A stretch of 64,000 nucleotides of DNA. It comes from Escarpia spicata. Taxonomy: Eukaryota; Annelida; Polychaeta; Sabellida; Siboglinidae. Made by a program: the position numbers and the translations under genes. Shown here piece after piece: positions 40,781 to 53,371 of the stretch (its first letter is position 1; the number at the start of each line of letters is the position of its first letter). The notes under the pieces are model-generated. The model was not told where the DNA came from. It saw nothing but the letters and a program-made list of their open reading frames with translations, and did not search any database. Where the stretch lies: contig OZ023205.1 in the NCBI GenBank assembly GCA_963995525.1, forward strand, positions 45,082,704 through 45,146,703. Direction: 5' to 3'.

Positions 40781-41078
40781 CAATATTGATAACTTTGAAT
40801 ACGACGCGACTTGAAATAATTTAAGTGAGTGTGTGCATAGTCGCGTCTGGTGGGCCTGGAGGCACTTGCTCCCCAGACCTTTGGAATTTGGCGTACCCCC
40901 AGACGTTCTCGTATGGGCCCCCGTGACCGTGCCCTCTAGACCATTTTTAATGTACCCCCGTGACTGAAGTTAGCGTGGAAGCGAAACATTTTATACAACA
41001 TTTGTTTCGGCCGCCAGTGGAAGTTTTTGGGCCCCCGCCCCCGTAGACTACCTTCTCTAGACACGCCCCTATATCTGT

Positions 41079-41103
41079 GTGTGTGTGTGCGTGCGTGCGT
41101 GCT

Positions 41104-41194
<91 letters not shown>
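41079..41194. repeat. (GT)n microsatellite
   Basis: About 45 uninterrupted GT units with GTGC borders. Frames through it are artefacts. Confidence 0.97.
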
Positions 41195-41197
<3 letters not shown>

Positions 41198-41218
41198 CAT
41201 GCGTGCAGTGCGGGCCCG

Positions 41219-41391
41219 TGAGTGAGTGAGTGAGTGAGTGAGTGAGTGAGTGAGTGAGTGAGTGAGTGAGTGAGTGAGTGAGTGAGTGAGTGAGTGAGTG
41301 AGTGAGTGAGTGAGTGAGTGAGTGAGTGAGTGAGTGAGTGAGTGAGTGAGTGAGTGAGTGAGTGAGTGAGTGAGTGAGTGAGTGAGCGAGT
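41219..41391. repeat. (TGAG)n microsatellite
   Basis: About 42 nearly perfect TGAG units, 25 bases after the GT tract. The minus-strand Leu-Thr-His-Ser frame is an artefact. Confidence 0.97.
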
Positions 41392-43490
41392 CTGAAAAAT
41401 ATCCCAAGAAGAAATTGGTGATATATAGGCATGAGTAGTTCTTTAGTCCATCTGAGACTTCAACGGCGGCGGAGGCGGAGGATACATGATGAAATTCTAA
41501 GATGGCGGTTGATTAAAGGGGAAATGAAACGATTGAACAACCACAGCCCAAACATAAGAACATACCATTTAGAGTACATGTCACCATGATTTGACAAGTA
41601 CAGCGTCACGGTATATTTTAAATCATTTTTCAAACGTAGCTACTATCGGCACAGGGCGCCGCCATCATGCTCCAGGAGCGTGTGGTTGTACATCCGGTTT
41701 GATTGGCGAGATGTCTCCCAAAGCTGTATACAGCAATTCGATAGGCGACGCAGCGTAGCTCTCAGAAAAACCGACGAAACGCATACAAACACATAAAAAC
41801 AGAACAATTTAATGCACTGCGTGGCTACTAGATATACTATAAGTGTTAGTAAGCAACTTTTCACATATTTCCACAGGATTCCAACAGAAAAAAACAAGTT
41901 ATAGATGATGACTTTGACGTGTTCGCCGGCGGCAAGATTGGCAAAAGTCTGCGGTGGTCACTTTCAAACGCCGATTGCAAGCCTAAATACGAAAGTGACG
42001 AGCATAAAAAGACATTGAACGTCGAAACATAATTCTTGGTTAAAGTCACAGGTCCATCTTCAGTCGATTTGTTTACATATAACTATGCACCGATGAAGTA
42101 AAATTAAACAAAATCGACCTGGAAGCTCGACATTATTGCCTTATTTGGAGGGTGAAGCGGCGCGTAGGAAATAACAAGCCGAAACCAGATTGTTGTTGCC
42201 AAGGTGACTCGGCACTCACGAGTTCCGTAAGGTATCATTACGACCACTATATAGTCCCGCAGTTCTAGTTCAGTCTGCATATATACAAATATGACGTATT
42301 CAAAATTGAAATGTAATAAGAAATGTGAATGTGATAAAGTACAAATACGTGTGAATACTATGATATAATTGGGAATAATGAGTGCTTGTAATCCGCCGAT
42401 TTAGTTTATGGCAAGTCGTGCCGGCGTGTTGCTACGTCTGAATACCGCAACGTCTACATCTACGAGTCTATGTTATCGACTTAGTTGCTGGTGGGGGAAA
42501 TAACCTTCAAAATAATTACAAAAATAAATGTCAGCTACCGCAGCCAGTATAACGTTTTGCGAAATAGTGTCGTCATCTATTAATCAACATTAGTCACAGT
42601 CCGGACCAAGCCCTGTCAATCATGTATTGTAGTCATTGTCATTGGAATGTATTAATTTAAAAGAAATAGTTAAAGACAAATATTGTTGAAGTTGGACTGC
42701 TCAAATATTATAAAATGTAACCGCATTTAATTAAGTGACATTACAAGTATTTAAATCCTTAAAAATACTTGTTATACAGTCAATAGCATACAACAAAACA
42801 CTATAGTCATATCTGATATAATGAGTTATTGGCATAGTAAGTAGGTTCACATCAGTCAACTAAAGTCAATCACCATGTAGGCCTGATACTAATTTATGTG
42901 TCTTAAATATTGGCTTGTAACAATGGACCCTGAATTGATGCTCCAGTTTTGAGGCGACAATTTAGCAAGCATGCTATCATACCAACTTTTTTCCTGATAT
43001 ACCGGTAGATTGCATGACTGCAAACACCAATGTATGCTTTTAATAACAAGGACATTGTATATAATTTATTGACTTTTGAATGTAAGCCTAACAAGGAAAA
43101 AAGGAAATAACGTCACAGGAAAAAGCCACAAAGATTAATAAATATGTATTTTGTATTTATAAAGTTCAAATGTTAAACACATTTGAGTGCACATGCATTT
43201 TAATCATGAAAATTAAAGATAACACACATATATCCACTAAAAAAAACGTTGAAAAAGCCACTTGTAAATCGCACTTGTGCTCCAATTTTAATTAATATTT
43301 GCAAGATTGTGTAATTTTTTTCATAATATATAACAGAAGTATCCACACAACCATAGGGCCTAATACCGAGCGCAAGCTTCGAAGGATCCAGCGAAGGATT
43401 TAGCACGCGAGATGACATCGTCCCTCGTAGTAATACAAATGTCACTTGTAGTGCTGTCACGCCATCGAACTGTAGTGTCAAAACATAAAG
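41392..43490. other. noncoding, no gene seen
   Basis: AT-rich DNA. Short open frames on either strand show no recognisable motif. Confidence 0.4.
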
Positions 43491-43497
43491 GAAGCCA

Positions 43498-45672
43498 GTG
43501 GTCGTGTCGCCAGTGCGACACTTTGTCGATGCAGTAGTTAATACTGACAATACTGTTGTTCCATTGAACATTCACCATGACCATGGGTATGCAAAGTTGC
43601 CATCGCAGTTTAGCACGCCTTCTCCGACTGACCCTGACCATGGCAGTTCTGTCAATATAGACGTCCTTCGGATGTCCCAGTCTCACTATTGCCATCTTCA
43701 GACGATTCTGTCTGCAACAGCGAGAAGAGAAACATTGAAGTGAGTGATGCAGAATATGTTGTACATGTGACAGCGGTATCACTGATGATGACTCAAGCGG
43801 TTCTTACACTAATGGGAAAGAGAGAAAGTTTGTCATCTGTGAGAAAAACATTATTTCACTTTTCTGCACCTGCTAAAACACCAAACTGCAATAAACCACT
43901 TATATCAAAGCCTAGCATCACAGTGACTTGATTTGCAGTGGTTGTGACCACAGAATGTGTTGATGGCCACTCGTTCATGTGGCACTCGCAACCCAAGATT
44001 GGTAACATTTATGAGAGTAACTTGTTGATACCAAGCGTCCTCTTCCTGACTGGACATTCATTCACTATGTACAATTTGGTCAACCTAATGAACCTATGTG
44101 CCTTGTCACCCCGCCAGTGCTACAACATACAGCGGGCATACATACTGCCAGAGATAGAGGACATGCCATTCAGAGGCCATCATGTCAGCTCTGGCCGGAC
44201 AGAGCGTGGTCGCATCAGACGATGCAAGATATGACAATCCAGGACACAATGCTACATTTGGCATTTACTTCGTCATGGACACTGATAGCCAACTCATCAT
44301 TGCTCAAGAAACTGTTCGGGTCATAGAGGTCAAGAACAGTTACTGGATGGAAGTGGAGGGCTTGAAATGCTGCTTGGACAACCTGACTGACCATGGGGTG
44401 AAGATCACCACACTTGCCACTGACAGACATCCCAGCATTAGAAAGAGAAAGAAATAATGGTTGTTGCCTGCAAGAAAGTTGAAGTTGTCCCTTTGATAGG
44501 CGCAATTGCCAACCACCTGTGGTATTGCGCATCAGCTTGTTATGGTGATCCCCGCTTGATGAAGGAGATGTGGATCTCGCTCCTCCATCACATCAGGAAT
44601 TCCATTCATGGACAGCAGGCGCAGAGTTGTACCGGAAGTGCAGTCATGCAACGTATACACAACAAGAAGTGAAAACAACACTGAAGGTACAGAAGCCTTC
44701 ACTGTCCAGAAAGCTATACTGGACTGTTGCCTACTGTATGATATAGAGAGCGTTATGAAGTGTGTTCACACTGGTGAACTGGAAAGCTTACATGCCCTCT
44801 TCCTCAAGTATGCACCCAAGTTCAGCCGTCAAGGCATCATAGCCAGACTCCACTTGGCCACCATTGACCACAACACAAATACAAGGTAAGGCTTGTGATA
44901 TCAATAGTGTTAACATTTGATGTTACAAAATAATGTATCAGTTGCTTGACAAAGCTGCACACTTTAGAAATCCAGCATTGCATTAGGAAATAAACTGAAA
45001 TGGCTGAAAATCCCTGCCTGTACTCGATAGCATTGTTACTTGAATAGATATTGTTACTTGAATTGTTTAATTATATATCAAAGGAATTGGAATGGTATGC
45101 TTTGGAATTGCTTATTGAAATATAAACTGATGCATATATAAATTATATATATATATATGATTCAATAACAAATATTTGAATGTATTATGGAATTGGAATT
45201 CATTGGAAGTTTAAATTGAAAAGGATGGCAGAATTCGGAACCGATTAATAAATGACATTAGCCGTTTGATTTCGAGAGAGAGAGCGAGAGAGAGAGAGCA
45301 TACAAGCAAGCTGCTATAGCCAGCTATTCTTCAGATATTTCTATTGTTATACTGATTTTAGATTTATCATTTGTTCAATCAGTGGGAAATGATGAAAACA
45401 GCAGACAACAAGCTACGGTATCAGCTGCAGTATTCAAAGTCTGCTGGGTATGTAGTGAAGAAAGTGATGGCGTCAAAGGACTACAGCTTCCGAGGAGAAA
45501 TTCTAGAGGGCATTGCAGCTAGATGCACGAGTGGCACAAAGCTGTGAAGTGTGCTCCAAGTTGCAACATCAAGTAAGGAGGTAACTCTGGCAGAGCATGC
45601 AGGCATCGAAAAACCAGCAAAAGAGGAGGCTGTGGCAAAGCAAAGAAGCGGCTTTATGGAAAACTAGTTGTA
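43498..45672 (+). pseudogene. Kolobok-like DNA transposase relic with one intron
   Basis: Pieces of an RNase H-fold transposase. In order: LLIPSVLFLTGHSFTMYNLV, a DDARYDNPGHNATFGIYFVM block (first acidic residue of the catalytic set), EVKNSYWMEVEGLKCCL, TTLATDRHPSIRKRKK, IGAIANHLWYCASACYGD, and HTGELESLHALFLKYAPKF. The frame is broken at several points, including 44456. An intron is retained: donor ACAAG|GTAAGG at 44885 and acceptor TTCAATCAG at 45382, followed by a C-terminal piece (KSAGYVVKKVMASKDYSF). I assign it to Kolobok from memory of this pattern; the superfamily name is less certain than the transposase call. Confidence 0.6.
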
Positions 45673-47720
45673 TCCGTATCAATTCGGTTTAGTGCCACCC
45701 AATTGATACGACATCCAATTTCAAATGACAATGGATTTCTATGCTTAAATAACATAGTTTGAAAATCACTGGCAGAAATAGAGAAACGTTTTAGGCAAAG
45801 TGCATTCTCACTACTGTATAGGACCTCCTAAAGTAAGGAACATCCACTTAAAAGCTTGTATCCTAGTTGTGGTATGCAATGTATTTTATTAGACACTATT
45901 CTACGTAGGGAACTTTGGGTATATGTAATTTACTGGAATAGTTTAACCAAGTCCAAACATGTTACTTATAGTGAGTTTTTTGCAACAGACTACCATTCTC
46001 AAACATCACACTGAACTGTACATGTATTTGTTCATATGACTCACTGTACACTTTTAATGTGGCTTCTAGGACGTGTGTCACAAAAATGATAAGGGCCATT
46101 ACCATTCAAACTGGACTGTTACCATCAAGTTTAGTAAAAGTAAAGTGCCATCTTACAACAAAAATAAATTTTTTGTTTAATCTGTATGTTTTAGCCAGTA
46201 TTATTAAAGTGTACTATAAACTAACGAAGCAGCAAAGGATTCAGCTATACGTTTTTTTTTTATATTCATACTTCATTGTTAGTATTACATTTGACATTAT
46301 CACAAAACAACATCTCAAAAAGTACTTAATAATAATAAGAACACTTATATAGTGCCATAAATCTAGATAAATCCATTTGGAGGCACTTGATAGATTTTTA
46401 AACTAGTACTACAAGTTTTGAATCTGTATCTTGAATAATAATACTTGTTTTCTTGACACATGGCCCTAGTGTTGAAAGTTGAAACCCACAATTATGTAAA
46501 ACTGGAACTGTAATGGAATATTTTGTATGTAATAATTTTTGTATCACAATATTTGATCATAATGATGACCCATAACATCAATAAACGTGTTACTTATTGA
46601 TGTACTATATGTGCACAGGGCTGACACAGACCCAAATTGTAATACAGTTAGATTAAAATGTGTCACAGTGTGAAGTGAATAAACTGAAAGAAACATTGAA
46701 AACTGGTGTGTGAATTTGACTAATGCATTGGCACAGTCTGCCATGTAGTCTTATTTATTTGTGAATTGTTTCTCCATATGAATAAACTGTTGATATATTT
46801 CATGTTGGCTTCAGTATTACAAATCGAATTATGAATAGGGACATGCAAGACACTACAGATCACATTGTTGTTGCCAAAAATGGGATAAGAAGGCACCGAA
46901 TAATTCATTCTTCCTTTTGGTCAATCTAATCTTACTTATCCATGGTTTTTATTTTCACTGTACACTCACCTGTATAGTGCAATGTCCATAGCTTAAATTT
47001 TCATAAACCCCATTCACTTCTGGATACAGTGCAGGCTGGTATAACACGTCTGTTGCCTTTTCCAAGTCTCTCCCTTGACCACAACGTGAAGTGACGATAG
47101 GCGGCTAATCGAATCAATCGATATGTTCTGAAAGTTCATTTATTTGCATTAGTTGATAATAAACAACCGGTATCTTCTAATTATTGTTATACTGGCAAAA
47201 CTGTGTGTTTTATCAATATCACATCATGAATTCAGTGAATTGGTTCATTTGTTTGTGAAGGGCTGTAATAATTATGATTGTAAGACTACATTTCATGATG
47301 TGGTCTTGATAACACACACACATAATATACATAACATTTTTATTATATTAAAAACTCCACTTAAATATTTTTGTATCAATAATACATTGCACAATGTCCT
47401 GATTATGCATCTATTAATGCATGGTAGTGTGCAATTTGTCTACATTTTTATATAAATTAAGCAAGTTGCTTGAACACTTTTAAATAGGGAATTAAACAAC
47501 TGTATAAAAAGGATGCACACATCCTGTCAAGAATAAAAGTAAGTTTATTAAGAAAATGATCAAAAATTGTTTGATGAAAATCATAGACATAGTATTTTAT
47601 GAAGATTGAGTGAACCTGAACATTTGAGGTGGGAACAAGTATAATTACTCTATTTAAGTTTGAAATAGTTATTGCTAGAATAATTATTTGATACCTGTTG
47701 AACTACGTAGTACTTACCTA
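45673..47720. other. AT-rich noncoding, one short SINE-like remnant
   Basis: No gene seen. Near 46336-46400 (ACACTTATATAGTGCC...TTTGGAGGCACTTG) there is a remnant similar to the start of the SINE-like repeats at 15960 and 16925. Confidence 0.4.
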
Positions 47721-47727
47721 CTAGCTA

Positions 47728-48108
47728 TTGGTCGAATCAACGAGTCTGCACGCAAATCGTACAATGACAACAGACCGACTTCCAAGTTCCAACACCGCCC
47801 TGTTGGTGCAAACCGTTTCGAAGTCGTCACTCATAATCGGTAATGACACTAAATCTAATGCAGGCATCTGCAAGGTCTGTCATACGGTGCTGTACGGCAG
47901 CTATATCCCTACAGCACAGCAACTCGATGTGCGTCGACATTGTCATTGGGACGCAGTGTCCACACAAACACCATGCGACATTATTAAGTCGCGTAACGTC
48001 TTCGTCGTCGATAGACCAACTGTCACTGTCCGACTCCCACAACTGAACCTGACCCGGGGCCGGACATTATCGGACCGTGGTCGTGGATCGCACACTGTCA
48101 CTGGGTGA
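47728..48108 (+). CDS. hypothetical Cys/His-containing frame
   Basis: A 126-codon frame with a possible metal-binding stretch, CKVCHTVLYGSYIP, followed 10-15 residues later by RRHCHWD. The opposite strand is also open (47943-48317), with FILLTKTSKDSGRDELLKV, weakly like the EEL..KKEDVLKE segment of the cysteine-rich gene at 51.8 kb. I cannot decide which strand, if either, is coding. No family recognised. Confidence 0.25.
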   Translation: MVESTSLHANRTMTTDRLPSSNTALLVQTVSKSSLIIGNDTKSNAGICKVCHTVLYGSYIPTAQQLDVRRHCHWDAVSTQTPCDIIKSRNVFVVDRPTVTVRLPQLNLTRGRTLSDRGRGSHTVTG

Positions 48109-48824
48109 AACCCGTATGGCACAGGCCCTTTGTGTGTGTCAACCGTATCAACCGTAATTTCCGAGTGACAAGTCGAACTAGAGTCTTCATTTGTCGTATC
48201 GATTTTCTCCCCAAGAGATACGGAAGTTTTAAAAATCACTTTTAGTAACTCGTCTCTACCAGAATCCTTCGACGTTTTTGTCAACAAAATAAAAATAGTC
48301 CCGGTATGCGCGCGCATCTAATATTCTGAACTTTGCTTTGAAAACCCCGCCCCCTTCTGGCAGCTAAAATCTTCGTTCGGGAAGTGCGACTTTAACAACG
48401 ATTTCATTGGTTATAAATCGTTGTCATTTAATTTCACCTTTTTATTTCGAACGCGTATACAAGTTATTTGTTGACATATGGAACGCCTATCGTGTATAAT
48501 AGGGCACCATATCTTTGTTTTCGCACACAAATGTCTACTAATGAAGTAAACCGAAAAACCCCGAAATTTAACATTGATTAGATAGGAGTGAATCAAACCA
48601 CTCGCTTCGAACAAAGATGGCGATACGCAGTGCTCTATAGCGACGATTTAGGCATCGAACAAAATCGTTTTTTTAGTTTGTCTTATAAATGAGTACGTTT
48701 CTGTTAACATTAATGTATACTTATATAGTATATATTTAAATATGTAGCATGAAACAACTGCATTTCATTTCCCCTTTAAGCTTCTGGTGTGGCCATCTTT
48801 GTAGTCACGTGACCGGAAGGAGGT

Positions 48825-48970
48825 AGTGTCTCCTGGTGGCACGGGCGTGTAGCGGATGGATGTGGGAGATCAAGGGTCCTATTAATGGGGGAGTGCGTGC
48901 GTAATCGGTGGCTCTTACTAGAGGGGTGCGTGTGTGTCATTGTACGTATGCGCGTGTGTGAAACAAAACA
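48825..48970. repeat. segmental-duplication block, copy A
   Basis: CTGGTGGCACGGGCGTGTAG, GGGGGAGTGCGTGCGTAATC and GAGGGGTGCGTGTGTGTCAT recur in the same order at 56290-56540. It belongs to the larger duplication that carries the NADAR copies. Confidence 0.7.
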
Positions 48971-48980
48971 AACATCTTGT

Positions 48981-49175
48981 TCAGGTACTTTCATAGCCGC
49001 TCTCATCGTCTGAATGATAGAGCCATACTTCTTGGTTGCCGTTGTCAATGGCTGGACGTGTATTGTTATAGGGAAAGGGGTCGACAACTCTCACTCTTTC
49101 TGTTAATTCTCTAAGCGCAGGTCGGAAGAGAGAACACACGAACTTTGCAACCAACGGTTTATAATGAGCCCACAC
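48981..49175 (-). CDS. terminal exon with DESGYEST tail
   Basis: A minus-strand frame of about 60 codons with VCSLFRPALRELTERVRVVD, then NGNQEVWLYHSDDESGYEST and TGA at 48983-48981. The end resembles that of the palindrome exons (IHTYETDSGYESEAE): aromatic/His, acidic residues, then SGYES. No in-frame ATG is seen, so it is probably a last exon. Function unknown. Confidence 0.35.
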   Translation of the reverse strand: MWAHYKPLVAKFVCSLFRPALRELTERVRVVDPFPYNNTRPAIDNGNQEVWLYHSDDESGYEST

Positions 49176-49284
49176 TTATATCACATTTCTTCTAGTTACC
49201 CTCTCGCATAACGATGATTAATGTACCCAAGTGCATTGGGATAAGTGTCGTCTCGATACTTTGTCACTGTCTTTGTGTGCGATT

Positions 49285-49640
49285 ATATTTTGGGGTAATT
49301 AAGTGATAGTTATGGGTAATTTAATTGAAGTAAGGGTATTTCGGGGTAACTAAGGAGTAATTAGGGATAATTAAGGGGTTATTGTCGGAAATTGAAAGTA
49401 ACTAGGGATAATTAATGGGTAATTAGGGTAATTAAGGGGTATTTGTGGGTAATTCATGGCTAATTATGGGTAATTCGGCGGCAATTAAGGGTAATTAAGG
49501 GAACATTATGGGCGATTAAGGGTAAGTAGGGGTAATTAAGGGGTAATTGTGGATATATAACGGTAATTAGGGATACTTAAGGGGTATTTAAGGTTTTAAT
49601 GGGTAATTATGGGTAATTAATGGGTAATTAAAATGAAAAA
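49285..49640. repeat. GGGTAATTAA-type degenerate repeat
   Basis: About 25-30 irregular units of GGGTAATTAA(GG/T) with many substitutions. Noncoding. Confidence 0.85.
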
Positions 49641-50365
49641 ATGCAGCACATTACCTGTCATTCAAAACCAGAATCGTTTGATCTTTCGACGCATTTGGGG
49701 TCCCGATATCACAAAAAATACTAGTGACATCTATTTTGTTTATATTTTTTCCAATTATTTTTAATTGCATGAAATTTACCAATCAGCAACGAGTATTTAT
49801 AAATGTATGTCATCAGCTATGGTCCCGCCCTTTTTTAGAAGTTTCTGTGTTAAAAAATGGAAGTGGAGCTACACGCTAGATGCGCCACTATTGTTATGGT
49901 GACCAATCAGCGACGACTATTTAAAAAATGCCCGGATGTGATACAAATAGCAGGTTATTTTTAAAACGTTGTTGTTGACATCGTATGTGACGACGTCATC
50001 TGCGGTGGCCCCGCCACGTTTCAGGAAGTTTCGGTGTGAAGACTAGAGGTCGAGGAGGCCCACCTTAGTTTTTGGCGCCGTTTTCCTTTGTGTTGAATGC
50101 ATGAATCTTTGTGCGTGACTGAATCCTAATGAGTGCGTTTTGAAATCAACAGTATGAAATATGAAACCCATGCAGTGTCCACATATCTAATCAACTCGGC
50201 TTGTAAACGATGCTTTTATTTTTAATCGACTAGTGTACTAAGGTATAATCAAAGTCGTCAGCCACTTAACAATGTCTGATTAGAAACACATGTTGTTTAT
50301 TGTCGACACCGCGTCACCTGCTGTTTTTGATTAATCACCAAGCAAACGCGCGCACGTGATGTTTT
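49641..50365. other. noncoding with a diverged tandem duplication
   Basis: Two related pieces, about 49775-49870 and 49900-50045, share CCAATCAGC.ACGA.TATT, a GTCATC block, and GGTCCCGCCCTTTT / GGCCCCGCCACGTTT followed by AAGTTTC. No gene. Confidence 0.5.
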
Positions 50366-50369
50366 CGTA

Positions 50370-50640
<271 letters not shown>

Positions 50641-51067
50641 GTATGTCAGCGATTTTGTTTCTTTGAGTGGTATTTCATCTTGTATGTTTGTATGTCTCTT
50701 GTTTCGTGTTTCATATCTGTTGAACGTTAGATTTTTTTAGATCATTGTGTTTGAACGTACTGACTTTGGACCCCGTGTGAATAATTGTTATAGTCTTACC
50801 CATCATTCGTATTATAGTTTGACCTACTGACCTACTAAGAAGCATCACCTAGTAACTCAACGTGTTAGTTTTCTTTGGATGATGCAATTCCTATAAGTAA
50901 CACGTTTATGCAGTGAACGTATTGACTTTGCTGGTTTGTGAGTGTTGAGCATTGAAAGTATGCGATTTTGCTTCTTTGTAAGATATTAACCGAGTGCAGA
51001 TGTTGGTGGTCTATTGACGAGTTAGAGTAGTTGCATTTATAACATATGGTGAAGATGGAGAGCCTGA

Positions 51068-51466
51068 CATTATTCATCAAATTTCTTTCCGTGTAAAATA
51101 TTCATGTGGGGTGCATGGTTCTCTTGTGCTGAATCAGCTTATCAGTTCAGGAATGCTATCTTTTTTGATGATGTCATCGCAGCGAGAATCCAATCTGCAC
51201 GCAGTGGTTTACATGCGAAATATCTCAGTAAGTCTATGAAACTGAAAGCAGAGTGAACATCATCTTGCATAGGTGAACGACGTCAAATCATGTACACAGT
51301 TGTCGCTGTGAAATTCCGTGGTCCTCTACTACGCAAACGGTTGAACGATACAGGAAACTCACGTCTCTTGAGAATGACAGATGGTCAAATAGGAAAGAAC
51401 GCGTTCTGCAGAATTCTCATGCAGTTGAAACAGTTTATTAGAACGCATAAAGCATTCTTGAATTAG
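51068..51466 (+). pseudogene. NADAR pseudogene, type 2, copy A
   Basis: The first part (51068-51256) encodes SSNFFPCKIFMWGAWFS, then CAESAYQFRNAIFFDDVIAA and IQSARSGLHAKYLSK, a clear NADAR N-terminal half. It ends at TGA 51254-51256. The second half resumes in another frame at 51281 (MYTVVAVKFRGPLLRKRLND, then TGNSRLL) and ends LMQLKQFI before TAG at 51464. A middle block between TG and GKN, seen in copy B, is missing. There is no upstream ATG. This NADAR type is distinct from the Polinton one (AESAYQFRNA instead of VEHAYQYRKA). Confidence 0.7.
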
Positions 51467-51837
51467 ACAGCGACAAATTATTGTCCTTATTTTGCAGGTG
51501 GTGAGGACGGTGTTTATGAAACCATATGGCCATGTGCATGAGATAAGTATCGCCTTGGTAGTTTGTTCTCTTGCTGCTTATCACATAGCGCACTAGGTAA
51601 CGAGAACGTGCTTAACAAAGTTCTTCTCGTGACCTTATTGTGTAAGGATGATGAACTTACTGTCTCGTGATCAACAAAGGACAATGTATCAAGCTGGTTT
51701 GTGGAACATAAAGCTAACCTAACTTGTTTGAAGTTTATCGCCTGTGACCGACGCAATCAACTCATCGTCTCACCTACCGAACATTGCTTTGTACGATCAA
51801 TAGGACGAGCGCCCACAAGAAATCATACCAAGACAAG

Positions 51838-52504
51838 ATGATCGTCACACGCCTGCAAGAAGTAAGTTCTGGCAAATATTCATTCTGTTGTCCTTTCACC
51901 ATCGTAACGTGTGTTTCGGCTCCCAAGTATGTATGTTATCCCACACGCAGATCGATGTTGCAACCTAAAAGTCACTGTCGATGCCAAAGGTTAGCATAGT
52001 TGTGAGATCCATGGGCGACAAAGGGGGTTCCTCTATACAGATATGCTTTGTGTATCCTTCTGGGCGATCGTGAAGGCACGGAATTGTGTATAACGGCGCT
52101 TGATTGCGTAGTCCTGCGAGTGTTAGGTGGCTTCATCGCTGGAGAATACATATCTCTGAAATCCGACGACGAACGGTATGAGGCATTGTTTGGCCTACGT
52201 GGAAAACGGGTCCAGTTCATCATCAGAACATTTACTAAAGACTGCTACGATAATTTATCGGTGTCGTCACTGGAACTGACGGGGTCGTGATTCTGTTCGA
52301 GGAACTGAGCGATTCCAAAAAGGAAGACGTGTTGAAAGAAATAATCGGCGCGTTGGTTATGTTCACTATAAAATTAATATCTGCCCCAATAAATATATGT
52401 GTGGCGGTAAGGGGAAATGCGCCCCTACGAAAGTTGGGGTTAGAGGAGCTCCGGGCTGCCACACGACTAGTCAGCAGGAACTGGACGATTTAGTCAGATT
52501 GTGA
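51838..52504 (+). pseudogene. unrecognised Cys-rich gene next to NADAR, copy A
   Basis: The ATG at 51838 starts VTRLQEVSSGKYSF and KYVCYP; the following CxxC finger is frame-shifted here but intact in copy B (CKRCNRKFTVDAKGQHSC). Then, in another frame from 52048: LLGDREGTELCITALDCVVL, IAGEYISLKSDDERYEALFG and LRGKRVQFIIRTFTKD. After a further shift: VVILFEELSDSKKEDVLKE and IIGALVMF. The C-terminus shares GGKGKCAPTKVGV and QQELDDLVRL with copy B. No known family matches my recall. It sits between type 2 and type 1 NADAR copies in both duplicates, so the association is conserved. Confidence 0.5.
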
Positions 52505-53338
52505 ACTGTAACCCTCCAGTCAGGATTAATACTAGCTTGTGCTTAGTAGTTATGAATGAACACGTATTATAATTATTTTTGTATAGTCGAATGCTATGTT
52601 GTAGTTAATTATAGGATGTTGTTAATTAGTGACTAATGTGTCAGTTTATTATGCTATGGTAGTGGTTTTGGTAAAAACGATATTAGTTGACGGTTAACAT
52701 TAATGTATTATTGAGACGACACTGGCTTTTGTAACGAATATTCCAGTTATAACAAATGGTATTGTATTTGTTTTATGTGTCATAGTAAAATAAAATTAGT
52801 TGAAATTGCACTTTGAGTTGTTTGTATATAGAAATTTCTTATCGAGTCTTTCTTCGTTATGAATTATGCCCCCACGCACCCGCCCGCACGCACTATTCCT
52901 CTGTCTGGGTTCACCCGCAGGTACACGGACATGTACCTTAGTCACATGCGCACGCACGTGTCATGCGTGTGCTGTATGTCATGCATGCATTCTTATGAAC
53001 CCATGATTTTTTTATTAGAAACACACTGCACCAGTGGTGAAATTGCTTGTTGTTGAGTCGACGCTTTTGTTAATTGATAATGCAACGGTTTTGATAGTTC
53101 GCCTTTCAAGTTTTTTCAAATATACTTTGCCAACCGTCAATCGTTTTGGTGCTTTGTTTGAAGTCTTTGTTGTCTGCTGGACCAACCGTCAGAAGCCACA
53201 TAAGTCCATCAGTCACCTTCACACACTTCACGTTCATACGTGCGCACTTACTAACCACGCCTACACCTACCAATCAAATATAGGATAATATTAACTTTGT
53301 CATTACTTAAATGTTCAAAGACAAGATAGTGACTATAC
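52505..53338. other. duplicated 3' flank and promoter region between cysteine-rich and NADAR genes
   Basis: It matches 57688-58589 in direct orientation: ACTGTAACCCTCCAGTCAGG near the start, TGAGACGACACTGGCTTTTG midway, a GCACG-rich tract, then AATGCAACGGTTTTGATAGT and TTGTTGTCTGCTGGACCA. The last part leads into the NADAR start and may hold its promoter. Confidence 0.7.
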
Positions 53339-53371
53339 CAGTTGATGAGGCAGTTATATAGAGACAGAATT

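Noticed and set aside
41069..41432. LTHS-repeat protein on the minus strand
   Set aside because: Translation of TGAG and GT microsatellites.
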